From contig JBCBZH010000121.1 in assembly GCA_039815415.1 (NCBI GenBank), positions 1 through 11,817 on the forward strand: a DNA stretch of 11,817 nt, given 5' to 3'. This DNA is from JBCBZH01 sp039815415 (GTDB lineage: Bacteria; Bacteroidota; Rhodothermia; Rhodothermales; Rubricoccaceae). How positions within the stretch are numbered: the first letter of the stretch is position 1; every line of letters starts with the position of its first letter. Positions 1 through 7,481 of the stretch are shown piece after piece. Position numbers and translations under genes: made by a program. The notes under the pieces were generated by a model. It made no database searches. It was not told the DNA's origin and saw only the letters and a list, made by a program, of their open reading frames with translations.

Positions 1-422
1 CGACCGGCGCGTTGTTGCTCACCACGGATGGGGATCTCGCGCATCGGCTGATGCATCCCCGCTACGGTGCCGTCAAAACCTACATCGTCACGACTGAACG
101 CCCGGTTCAGGAGACGGAGGTGGCCTCGCTGGTCTCTGGCGTAGAGCTGGAAGATGGGCGTGCAGCAGCAGACCATGCCGAGCGCTTCGCGGACGATCCG
201 CGCCGACTCGCACTTCAGCTCCATGAAGGCCGGAACCGTCAGGTTCGTCGCATGATCGAGGCCATCAGCCACTCTGTCGTCACGCTAGATCGTATTGGCT
301 ATGCTGGTCTCGACCTCGATGGACTTCGCCGAGGGCGCTGGCGTCATCTTCAGCCGCAGGAGGTTAATGCCCTGCGGCGTTCCGTTAAGCTCAAAGCCAT
401 CGTGTTCGAGAGCACGCAGTAG
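1..422 (+). CDS. RsuA/RluB-family rRNA pseudouridine synthase, C-terminal part (5' end outside window)
   Basis: This is the C-terminal 139 or so residues of an enzyme that converts uridine to pseudouridine in rRNA. The reading frame is open from base 3, so the gene enters from the left. The first residues, TGALLLTTDGDLAHRLMHPR, match the stretch that in RsuA/RluB proteins directly follows the GRLD motif carrying the catalytic Asp, so that Asp lies just outside the window. The later segment LHEGRNRQVRRMIEAI is the family's characteristic C-terminal motif. The gene ends in TAG at 420-422, and guaB follows after 47 nt that contain a hairpin. RluB acts on 23S rRNA and RsuA on 16S rRNA; the specificity cannot be decided from this fragment. 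An internal ATG or TTG start near base 12 would be spurious. Confidence 0.9.
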   Translation, partial: TGALLLTTDGDLAHRLMHPRYGAVKTYIVTTERPVQETEVASLVSGVELEDGRAAADHAERFADDPRRLALQLHEGRNRQVRRMIEAISHSVVTLDRIGYAGLDLDGLRRGRWRHLQPQEVNALRRSVKLKAIVFESTQ

Positions 423-443
423 GCGAGGAGGCACTCTCCTCGC
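423..443 (+). terminator. Hairpin between pseudouridine synthase and guaB, possible weak terminator or attenuator
   Basis: A perfect 8-bp inverted repeat, GCGAGGAG and CTCCTCGC, encloses a 5-nt loop (GCACT) and starts immediately after the TAG of the upstream gene. The bases downstream are pyrimidine-rich (TTGCTCCTTCT) but hold no continuous T-run, so a strong intrinsic terminator is not shown. It could partially terminate transcription, stabilise the upstream mRNA 3' end, or attenuate read-through into guaB. Confidence 0.45.
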
Positions 444-469
444 ATCCGCCTTGCTCCTTCTAAGATCCC

Positions 470-1936
470 ATGTCCAAAATCGCTTTTGAAGGCCTCACCT
501 ACGACGATGTCTTGCTCGTCCCCGCTCGCTCCGAGGTGATGCCCCGCGAGGTTGACACCTCGACGCAACTGACCCGAGGCCTACGGCTCAATATCCCCTT
601 AGTCTCTGCGGCCATGGACACCGTGACGGAGTCCGGGCTGGCGATTGCCATCGCTCGCGAGGGCGGCATCGGCATTCTTCACAAGAACATGCCTGCCAAG
701 CTGCAGGCGCGGGAGGTCCGCCGCGTGAAGCGAAGTGAGAGCGGAATGATCCTCGACCCCATCGTGCTCCATCCCGAGCACACGGTCGGGGATGCGCGCG
801 AGCGGATGGCCCGCTACCACATCGGAGGCATCCCAGTGGTAGATGAGAATCGCCAGCTCGTCGGCATCGTCACCAATCGGGACCTGCGGTTTCAGCCGGA
901 CAACGGGACGGCGCTGGAGATGATCATGACCCGCACCGGGCTGGTGACCGCCCCAGTGGGCACGACGCTCGATGAGGCGGAGGCCATCCTACAGGAGCAC
1001 AAGATCGAGAAGCTGCCCGTCGTCGATGACGGGGGAATGCTCAAGGGGCTCATCACCTTCAAGGACATCCAGAAAAAGCGCAAGCACCCGCTGGCTGCGA
1101 AGGACGAGTATGGCCGCTTGCTCGTAGGGGCCGCAGTGGGCGTGACGCCCGACACGTTGGATCGGGTCTCCGCACTCGTGGAAGCTGGGGTGGATGTGGT
1201 GGTTGTGGATACCGCCCACGGGCATTCCCAGGGCGTACTAACAACAGTCGAGCGCGTAAAGAGCGAGTTTTCCGGCCTGCAGGTGATCGCTGGAAATGTG
1301 GCGACGGCGTCGGGGACAGAGGACCTCATCCTGGCAGGCGCGGACGCGGTGAAGGTGGGCATCGGGCCGGGCTCGATTTGCACCACGCGAGTCGTAGCAG
1401 GCGTCGGGGTGCCGCAGCTGACCGCTGTGATGCACTGTGCCGAGGCCGCAGCGCGGTATAACGTGCCTGTGATTGCCGATGGGGGAATCAAACAGACGGG
1501 CGATATTCCCAAGGCACTCGCTGCTGGCGCGGCTACCGTTATGATCGGAAGCCTCTTCGCTGGCGTAGACGAGGCGCCAGGGGAAACGGTGCTGTATGAA
1601 GGGCGCCGGTACAAGAACTATCGCGGGATGGGATCTCTCGGCGCGATGGAGGCTGGGTCCAAGGATCGCTACTTCCAAGATGCTGAGGACGACCTGAAGA
1701 AGCTTGTCCCGGAGGGCATCGAGGGCCGTGTGCCCTACAAAGGGTACCTGGGCGAGATCACGTATCAGATGGTCGGTGGACTCCGCGCCGCGATGGGGTA
1801 CTGCGGGTGCCCGACGGTCGAAGCCTTAAACGAACGGGCTCAGTTCGTCCGCATCACCGGCGCAGGCCTCACGGAGAGCCATCCCCACGATGTGACCATC
1901 ACGCAGGAGTCACCGAATTACTCCACGCGGTCCTAG
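470..1936 (+). CDS. guaB: Inosine-5'-monophosphate dehydrogenase
   Basis: The enzyme oxidises IMP to XMP with NAD+, the committed step of GMP synthesis, in the cytoplasm. The 488-residue length is typical. The ATG at 470 gives the family N-terminus (FEGLTYDDVLLVPARSEV). Residues 46-53 hold SAAMDTVT. Two CBS domains lie at about 92-205, inserted in the TIM barrel as in most bacterial enzymes. The active-site loop GSICTTR carries the catalytic Cys at residue 304. It is followed by the ADGGI phosphate-binding segment, the flap YRGMGSLGAM, and EGRVPYKG, the conserved region containing the catalytic Arg. No strong Shine-Dalgarno sequence is seen. The gene is separated from the upstream gene by a hairpin, and the M24 peptidase gene starts 3 nt after its stop, so the two are probably cotranscribed. 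CBS domains often confer purine-nucleotide regulation; that is inferred here. Confidence 0.98.
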   Translation: MSKIAFEGLTYDDVLLVPARSEVMPREVDTSTQLTRGLRLNIPLVSAAMDTVTESGLAIAIAREGGIGILHKNMPAKLQAREVRRVKRSESGMILDPIVLHPEHTVGDARERMARYHIGGIPVVDENRQLVGIVTNRDLRFQPDNGTALEMIMTRTGLVTAPVGTTLDEAEAILQEHKIEKLPVVDDGGMLKGLITFKDIQKKRKHPLAAKDEYGRLLVGAAVGVTPDTLDRVSALVEAGVDVVVVDTAHGHSQGVLTTVERVKSEFSGLQVIAGNVATASGTEDLILAGADAVKVGIGPGSICTTRVVAGVGVPQLTAVMHCAEAAARYNVPVIADGGIKQTGDIPKALAAGAATVMIGSLFAGVDEAPGETVLYEGRRYKNYRGMGSLGAMEAGSKDRYFQDAEDDLKKLVPEGIEGRVPYKGYLGEITYQMVGGLRAAMGYCGCPTVEALNERAQFVRITGAGLTESHPHDVTITQESPNYSTRS

Positions 1937-1939
1937 CTC

Positions 1940-3007
1940 GTGGCTGACCGGATTTCCGCTCTTCGCCAGCTCGCTGCCGACAACGACGCCGATGCGATTC
2001 TGGTCACGCACCCGCCGGATCTCCGGTGGGCACTGGGCTTCTCAGGTTCGAACGGGCTGTTGGCGGTTCGGGATGACGATGCACTGTTCGTCACCGATGG
2101 GCGCTACACGGAGCAGGCGAGGCAGCAAGTCGCCCGCGTTCCCACCGCCATCGCGGCCTCCGGGCTGGCGGAGCATGTTGCTGGGTCGGGATTCCTGACG
2201 GGTGTGCAGCGGGCGGTTGTCTCCAGCGATCACCTCACGGTTTCGGCCTTCGAAACGATGACGTCGGCCTTGGGTGGCACGGAGGTGATTCCGGTTCGCC
2301 AGCTCGTGGCGGTCGCGATTGCTACGAAGACGCTGGCTGAGATCGAGGGTGTTCGCCAGGCGCAGTTGGTGACGGCTGATGTGTTTGACGCAGTGCTCCC
2401 GTTTCTGCGAGCTGGCGTCTCTGAACGAGACATCGCAGCTGAGATCGTCTACCAGCATCTCAAGAAAGGCGCTGAAGCCATGTCGTTCGAGCCAATTGTC
2501 GCAGCGGGAGCTCGCGGTGCGTTACCTCACGCGCGGCCGTCGGAGCACGTGCTCGCGGAAGGGGACCTCGTGGTGATAGACATGGGTGGCATCGTCGATG
2601 GGTTCTGCAGCGACATGACGCGTACCGTTGCCATTGGTGACCCCGGAGACGACGCGCGGGAGGCGTACGCTGTCGTTCTCGAGGCCCAGATGGCCGCCGT
2701 CCACGCTGCTCGTGCCGGCATGACGGGTTCAGCTCTCGACAGGGTCGCGAGGGATGTGATCGAGCAAGCGGGTTTCGGGGATGCGTTCTCGCACAGTCTC
2801 GGCCATGGCGTGGGCTACGAGGTTCACGAATGGCCGCGTCTCTCGCAGCACGTCGAGCATGTGCTCCCCGTCGGCGCGACGGTCACCATTGAGCCTGGCG
2901 TCTACCTTCCAGGCCTGTTTGGAATCCGCATCGAGGACATCGTGGCGCTCCGAGAGGGTGGGGCCGACAACCTGACCACGCCCACCAAGGAGCTTCTCAT
3001 CCTCTAG
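1940..3007 (+). CDS. M24-family Xaa-Pro aminopeptidase/dipeptidase
   Basis: This is a probable cytoplasmic metallopeptidase that removes N-terminal residues preceding proline or splits Xaa-Pro dipeptides. The 355-residue size resembles the short PepQ/YpdF-type enzymes rather than the approximately 440-residue PepP. Residues 1-125 form a creatinase-like N-domain (HPPDLRWALGFSGSNGLLAV). The pita-bread catalytic domain carries all five expected metal ligands: Asp214 and Asp225 (DMGG...CSDMTRT), His289 (SLGHGVGYEVHE), Glu318 (TIEPGVY) and Glu332 (GIRIEDIV). The start is GTG, 3 nt after the guaB stop; no clear ribosome-binding site is seen, so translational coupling is likely. The stop overlaps the next gene's GTG by one base. 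Aminopeptidase versus dipeptidase activity cannot be decided from motifs. Confidence 0.93.
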   Translation: MADRISALRQLAADNDADAILVTHPPDLRWALGFSGSNGLLAVRDDDALFVTDGRYTEQARQQVARVPTAIAASGLAEHVAGSGFLTGVQRAVVSSDHLTVSAFETMTSALGGTEVIPVRQLVAVAIATKTLAEIEGVRQAQLVTADVFDAVLPFLRAGVSERDIAAEIVYQHLKKGAEAMSFEPIVAAGARGALPHARPSEHVLAEGDLVVIDMGGIVDGFCSDMTRTVAIGDPGDDAREAYAVVLEAQMAAVHAARAGMTGSALDRVARDVIEQAGFGDAFSHSLGHGVGYEVHEWPRLSQHVEHVLPVGATVTIEPGVYLPGLFGIRIEDIVALREGGADNLTTPTKELLIL

Positions 3008-4059
3008 TGCGCATCCTGTTTGTTCTGCCAGCTCCAGTGCGGGTCCCGTCAGGAGGGGCATCGGTGGTGTATCAGCATGCGAAAGGGTTGGTGGAGCGCG
3101 GGCACGAGGTCACCGTTGTCGCGCCAAACCGGATGAATGGCCTTCCTGGAGTCGCTCGAGCGGCGGCGCAGCGGCTCCGCAATCGGTGGCATGGCGTGGC
3201 AGAGCGTCCGTTGTGGGCGCCGGAGGGCGTACGGACCGTGGAGGTCGCCAGCCCGAAGGGGCTGAACATCGACTCCTATGAATCCGTTATTGCAACTGGG
3301 CATCAGACCGCTCCCTGGGTCCACCGAGCGATGGGAGAAAGGGTCTCTGGGCGTGTCTACTTCATCCAGGGGGACGAGCGATATCAGACTCCTTTGGCAG
3401 AGGCGACCTGGGATCTCCCGTTCACGCGAATCTCGATTTCCCACTGGCTCGCAGACGTGCTCGCCGAACACGGCGCCCCAGTCGCGGCTGTCATCCCCAA
3501 CGCGGTGGACCGTGAGACGTTTACGTGCACGAATCCTCCAGAGGGGCGGGAACCACGCGTGATCGCCTTGTATCACCGGCTCCCGGTGAAAGGCCCGGAC
3601 ACACTGATCGATGCCTTAACACGTCTCAAGCCCCTCGTTCCAGAGGTCCAGGCGACGGTGATCACAGCACGACCTCCTCAGCACCGGTTGCCGTCGTGGG
3701 TGTCTGTGCGTATCCGTCCAGATGCCGACTCGTTGGTGGAGCTGTACAATCGCGCAGCCGTCTGCCTGCATACGAGTCGTCTAGAAGGGTGGGGGCTGGT
3801 TCCGATGGAAGCCGCCGCGTGTGGCTGTGCCGTGGTTGCCACAGCGAGCCGAGGCGTTTCTGAGTACCTCGCTGACGGACGCTCGATGCTCCAAGTGAAC
3901 GTCGGGGACGCGAACGGGCTCGCGACGCACACTGCGCGATTGCTGGCCCATCCAGAGGAGCGTGCCCACCTTGCTCAAGCCGGGATTGAGGATGTCTCGC
4001 GCTTTTCGTGGGAGTCGTCTACGAGCCGCCTTGAGTCTGTCTTGAAGGCGGCGCTATGA
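3007..4059 (+). CDS. GT4-family (group 1) glycosyltransferase
   Basis: This is a 350-residue predicted retaining glycosyltransferase of the GT-B fold that transfers a sugar from a nucleotide-sugar donor. The N-terminal Rossmann half begins MRILFVLPAP with a glycine-rich acceptor-side loop (SGGASVVYQHAKGLVERGHEVTVV is summarised here as residues 16-39). The C-terminal half has the GT4 signature E-x7-E, EGWGLVPME at residues 260-268, followed by AAACGCAVVATASRGVSEYL. The GTG start at 3007 overlaps the peptidase stop (TAGTG), and a distant AAGGAG lies at 2987-2992. Its own stop overlaps the ATG of the following GT2 gene. No signal peptide or membrane segment is seen, so it is cytosolic or membrane-associated. 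The sugar and acceptor are unknown. With the GT2 and GT-C genes it suggests assembly of a glycan or glycolipid. Confidence 0.9.
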   Translation: MRILFVLPAPVRVPSGGASVVYQHAKGLVERGHEVTVVAPNRMNGLPGVARAAAQRLRNRWHGVAERPLWAPEGVRTVEVASPKGLNIDSYESVIATGHQTAPWVHRAMGERVSGRVYFIQGDERYQTPLAEATWDLPFTRISISHWLADVLAEHGAPVAAVIPNAVDRETFTCTNPPEGREPRVIALYHRLPVKGPDTLIDALTRLKPLVPEVQATVITARPPQHRLPSWVSVRIRPDADSLVELYNRAAVCLHTSRLEGWGLVPMEAAACGCAVVATASRGVSEYLADGRSMLQVNVGDANGLATHTARLLAHPEERAHLAQAGIEDVSRFSWESSTSRLESVLKAAL

Positions 4060-4931
4060 CGGTGTCCGTCGTCATCCCGGCGTACAACGCCACGGCCTTC
4101 CTGGAGAGAACGGTTCCTGCCGTTCTCGATCTGCAAGGGGCGCTCGAATGGATCTGGGTAGACGATGGATCGACGGATGCGACTGGCGTTGAGCTTCGAC
4201 GTCTCACGCAAGGGCACCCATCTGTTCGCATCCTCGAGCTGGGGCGCAACGAGGGGCGTGCGGCCGCTCGGAACGCTGGGATCGAGCTGGCGAAGGGGGA
4301 CTGGATCGCTTGCCTGGATGTCGATGCGAGGCCTCGTCCCGGCTATCTCCTCGCGCACCAAGAGGTCTTCGCGCGACCTGAGGCCGTTGTCAGCATGGGA
4401 TCCATTCATCCGGCGGATCCGGTGCCCGGTGATCCGTACAGCCAGTATCTCTCTGCGTATCCCCGTGGGGTTCCGAGTCGGCAGCTCGTGGCCTCCTGGA
4501 AGCACTTTGTGACGTGCGCGGCATGCATCCGTGCCGATGCACTGCGGTCGGTCGGTTGCTTCGATGAGTCGATCTGATACGGCGAGGATGCCGAGCTGGC
4601 GTGTCGGTTGGCGCCGTTCTCGCCAGCAGGGCTGCACGTCGCGTCAGGTGCAGTCGTAGACCTCTTTGGGACAGAGACGCTGGACGGTGCCCGGGCGAAG
4701 GCCCGGCAATTCGGTTGCTCCCTTCGCCAGATTGAGGCTCGGAATCCACACGCTCTCGACCTTCTCGGTTTAGGCGCCCTTCGAAAGCCAGTGCAGAACG
4801 CGATTCTGCGTTCAGATGGCTTCGCACGCTTTGCAGAGGCTTCTCTACGGTGGCTTCCTGATGCCTTGGTGAGTACAGGCGTGCGGTACCTTCTGGGACA
4901 CGCGCTGGCCCGGGGCTATGCCGATGGTTAG
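4056..4931 (+). pseudogene. GT2-family glycosyltransferase interrupted by an in-frame TGA at codon 174
   Basis: This encodes an inverting GT-A glycosyltransferase whose reading frame is broken once. Codons 1-173 begin TVSVVIPAYNATAFLE, carry DDGSTD at residues 36-41 and the DxD-type metal site DVD at 88-90, and end FDESI. Codon 174, at 4575-4577, is TGA. The same frame then resumes at once with YGEDAELACRLAP, which is the normal GT2 continuation, and stays open to TAG at 4929-4931. The full frame would be about 291 residues. TGA is a genuine stop elsewhere in this window, so this reads as a point nonsense change, for example from CGA or TGG, or as a sequencing or assembly error. If real, it removes the ED motif and the C-terminal third. 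The start overlaps the GT4 stop (ATGA), and the 3' end overlaps the HATPase gene by 14 bp. Confidence 0.85.
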
Positions 4932-5316
4932 GTCCACTTTTTCTCACACACACGCCGGGATGCTGGACGCGCTGGCGTGGATCGAGGGTGTGCTCTCCGG
5001 CTCCGACTCCGACCGTGTCGACCGCGCGCTTCTCGTGGCCGGAGAGGTACTCGCGAATGCGGTCGAGCATCGGGGAGAGAACGACGCGCTCGAGATGCAC
5101 ATCAGCATTCGCACGACAGACCGCCAGCTCGACATGAGTATTGTCGAGCCCAGTCGTGAGGTGACCCTAGAGAGACTGGAAGCTGCTACGTTGCCCGAGG
5201 AGGCTCTGGCAACCAGTGGTCGTGGTTTGTTTTTGATTCGGACGCTGGCGGATGAGATCGCGACCGTGGGCGACTCGGGAACGACGTACTCGTTTTTCGA
5301 GCGAGAGATGCCGTGA
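4918..5316 (+). CDS. RsbW-like HATPase_c domain protein (anti-sigma/serine kinase type)
   Basis: This is a single-domain GHKL-type ATPase of 132 residues, the size of RsbW/SpoIIAB anti-sigma kinases and related switch proteins. Residues 43-51 form the N-box (EVLANAVEH) with Glu43 and Asn47. Near residues 99-107 is the second ATP-lid motif, SGRGLFLIRTLADE. The G1 box, normally D-x-G-x-G, reads EPSREV here, so both the Asp and the Gly are lost; ATP binding may be altered. There is no membrane or DNA-binding segment. The ATG at 4918 overlaps the GT2 gene, and an in-frame ATG at 4924 is an equally good start. The stop overlaps the next GTG (GTGA). No sigma factor, anti-anti-sigma or PP2C partner is visible, so its target is unknown. 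Confidence 0.85.
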   Translation: MPMVRSTFSHTHAGMLDALAWIEGVLSGSDSDRVDRALLVAGEVLANAVEHRGENDALEMHISIRTTDRQLDMSIVEPSREVTLERLEAATLPEEALATSGRGLFLIRTLADEIATVGDSGTTYSFFEREMP

Positions 5317-6587
5317 CATGGCGAGTGCCCGCGGCCGTGTCTCTTGCGTGCACGGTCGGAATGGCAGTCTTTGCACAGCCTCCTGAGTCTGGGGTGCTCG
5401 TACGTGGAGTCTTTGTTGCGTGCGCCCTGGGCGGAGCATGGGCGTGTTGGTGCCTCGCCCAAGCGAGAGACCTGGAACTGCGCCACGTCCTCGTGCTGGC
5501 GGTGTTGGGACGCCTCGTTTTGCTTCCTCTCATGCCCACGCTCTCAGATGATGGGTATCGCTACATCTGGGATGGCGTCCTCGTCGCTCAGCACGGCATC
5601 AGTCCGTACTCCGTTGTTCCGCGTGATCTTGATCTGGCGACGAACTCGCTAGAGGGGTTATTTCAGAACCTGAACTCGCCGGAGTACTACTCGGTGTACC
5701 CGCCGGTCTCACAAGCGGTGTTCGCATTGGGCGGGCTCTTCTACGGCTTCGGATGGCAGGTCTCGTGGCTGGCAATCAAGCTCGTCCTGGTCGCCGCGGA
5801 GGGCATCGGCATTGTCTGTCTCGCCCGATTGGTCTCGGTCCGTGGCGTGGCGCTGTACGCTCTGCATCCTATCGCACTGATCGAGGTCGCCGGGCAGGGC
5901 CACACCGAAGGCGCATTGGTCGGCCTGATTGGCATCGCGCTTTGGTCGTTTTCACGCAGGCCTGGATGGGCGGGCGTCGCGCTGGCGATGGCCGGTTGGG
6001 TGAAGCTGTTCCCACTCGCGCTGGCTCCTTTGCTCGGGAGGCGAGGCGCAGCGTGGGGCGGCTGGGGAATCGGTTTGATCATGGGTGCAGCGTTTCTGAT
6101 TCCAGGGAACGGCCTTGCTCATCTCCTCGACTCGGTGCGGCTCTACGGCGGCACTCTCGACTTCTATGCAGCGCCCTTTCTGGCGGTGAAGGCGCTTCTC
6201 TATCCGATTGGAGGGGAACTGGCGGGCCGATGGGCCGCACTAGCGCTCTCTTGCGTTTGGGGCAGTGTGCTGGTCTGGCTGTTCCTCACCCATGATGGTA
6301 CCCCCGCGTCGTTTCGCCGAGGATTGGGTCTGAGCCTGGTCTTCTATGGGCTCCTGTCACCGATGCAGCACCCGTGGAATTGGCTTGGACCTCTGTTTGT
6401 TTTGCCGTTATTGCAACAACAACTCTCACTCTACTGGCTCATCACACTGAGCTTCATCACCTACCTCCGCTATGTTGGACTCGAGACTGCATACATTGGC
6501 GCCATCATCTTGGGGTGGGGAGGCGCAGCGCTGCTTTATGTGCTCCGAGCGAATCCCCGTGGTCTCGACTCACTCGCTAGCCGATAG
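5313..6587 (+). CDS. Polytopic membrane glycosyltransferase, GT-C type (GT87/mannosyltransferase-like)
   Basis: This is a 424-residue very hydrophobic protein with roughly ten predicted membrane segments, for example at about 6-21, 27-50, 58-75, 133-150, 152-170 and 198-212. The first large loop carries SDDGYRYIWDG, with Asp79-Asp80 in the position of the catalytic acidic motif of GT-C enzymes. Next come YYSVYPP at residues 125-131 and a GQGHTEG loop at 194-200, both common in polyprenyl-phosphate-mannose-dependent and GT87/DUF2029 transferases. Such enzymes use lipid-linked sugars on the outer face of the cytoplasmic membrane. The GTG start at 5313 overlaps the HATPase stop by 4 nt, with a GAGAG stretch upstream as a possible ribosome-binding site. 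The 3' end overlaps the convergent miaA by 18 bp. Donor and acceptor are unknown; mannose is only a family-based guess. Confidence 0.82.
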   Translation: MTWRVPAAVSLACTVGMAVFAQPPESGVLVRGVFVACALGGAWACWCLAQARDLELRHVLVLAVLGRLVLLPLMPTLSDDGYRYIWDGVLVAQHGISPYSVVPRDLDLATNSLEGLFQNLNSPEYYSVYPPVSQAVFALGGLFYGFGWQVSWLAIKLVLVAAEGIGIVCLARLVSVRGVALYALHPIALIEVAGQGHTEGALVGLIGIALWSFSRRPGWAGVALAMAGWVKLFPLALAPLLGRRGAAWGGWGIGLIMGAAFLIPGNGLAHLLDSVRLYGGTLDFYAAPFLAVKALLYPIGGELAGRWAALALSCVWGSVLVWLFLTHDGTPASFRRGLGLSLVFYGLLSPMQHPWNWLGPLFVLPLLQQQLSLYWLITLSFITYLRYVGLETAYIGAIILGWGGAALLYVLRANPRGLDSLASR

Positions 6588-7481
6588 AAGCGCAAGTAGG
6601 TCCGCAGGAGACACCGTCTCAGCATCCATCCAGTCGTACTCGGGATACCGCCGGAACCATGTCAGTTGCCGCTTCGCGTAGCGCCGACTGTTGCGCTTCA
6701 TCAGCTCAACCATTCGTGCTTCGGTAAGCTCACCAGCTAGAAACGCTTGAGGCTCTTGATACCCGATGGTGCGCATCGCCCGTGCCTCGCGGGGAACTCC
6801 TCGCTCCAGCAGCTGCCTGTTCTCGTCTAAGAGGCCATTCTCGAACATGGCATCGACTCGCTGCTCAATGCGCTTGTAGAGAACATCGCGAGGTCGATTC
6901 AATACCACGACCTTGAATGCGTGGCGTGGCGTTGGTGCAGCGCTCCACGCTCTTGACGGCGGAGTATGAGCGGCCCGCAGGACACCCACGAGACGGGCCA
7001 GCCTGTGTGTCTTGCTGGCATCCAGGGTCGCTGCTGCTTGAGGGTCTGCCATCGTCAGCTCGTTGAGGAGAGCTTCCCGGCCTTCGAGGGTTGACGCCTC
7101 GGATGTGACCTCCGCAGCAATCGCTTCTGGCACCGGAGGTAGCTCGGCGAGGCCGTGCACGAGAGCCGTGAGGTAGAGCGTGGAACCGCCTACAGCCAGC
7201 GGCACGCGGCCTCGGTTCAGAATGGCCTCGATGCGCTCATGCGCCTCCCTCGCGAACTGTCCCGCGTTGATGGGGTCGAGAACCTCGCGTTCATCCACGA
7301 AGTGATGGGGCACACGCGCGAGTTGCTCGGCTGTGGGCTTGGCCGTCCCAATATCTAGGCCTCGGTAGATCTGCCGACTGTCGACTGACACAATCTCAGC
7401 GTCTAGCCGCTCAGCGATCTCGAGGGCGAGTACCGTCTTCCCGACAGCTGTTGGTCCTGTGAGTGCCAGGAACGGACTCAC
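6570..7481 (-). CDS. miaA: tRNA dimethylallyltransferase
   Basis: The enzyme transfers a dimethylallyl group to N6 of adenosine 37 in tRNAs reading codons that begin with U, which improves decoding accuracy. The 303-residue length is normal. The P-loop GPTAVGKT is at residues 9-16, DSRQIYRGLDIGTAKP follows with the conserved Asp34-Ser35, and PHHF, the GGSTLY variant of the family GGTGLY motif, RTIGYQE and the C-terminal KRQLTWFRRYP are all present. The start is GTG at 7479-7481, overlapping the stop of the MoeB-rhodanese gene (GTGA), so translation is probably coupled. It is the last gene of the leftward operon. Its end overlaps the convergent membrane glycosyltransferase by 18 bp, and I see no terminator hairpin there. 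Confidence 0.97.
   Translation of the reverse strand: MSPFLALTGPTAVGKTVLALEIAERLDAEIVSVDSRQIYRGLDIGTAKPTAEQLARVPHHFVDEREVLDPINAGQFAREAHERIEAILNRGRVPLAVGGSTLYLTALVHGLAELPPVPEAIAAEVTSEASTLEGREALLNELTMADPQAAATLDASKTHRLARLVGVLRAAHTPPSRAWSAAPTPRHAFKVVVLNRPRDVLYKRIEQRVDAMFENGLLDENRQLLERGVPREARAMRTIGYQEPQAFLAGELTEARMVELMKRNSRRYAKRQLTWFRRYPEYDWMDAETVSPADLLALLSASE

Noticed and set aside
892..1614. Long open frame of 240 codons on the minus strand opposite guaB
   Set aside because: It is a Ser/Pro/Thr/Ala-rich shadow of a high-G+C gene with no recognisable motif, and guaB is certain.
4575..4577. TGA as a selenocysteine or reassigned codon
   Set aside because: TGA is used as a normal stop by several genes here, and GT2 enzymes have no Cys or Sec at this site.
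4608..4931. Separate small gene starting at a TTG after the GT2 stop
   Set aside because: It is in the same frame as the GT2 gene, lacks a ribosome-binding site, and the conserved YGEDAEL lies upstream of that TTG, so it is the C-terminal part of the broken gene.
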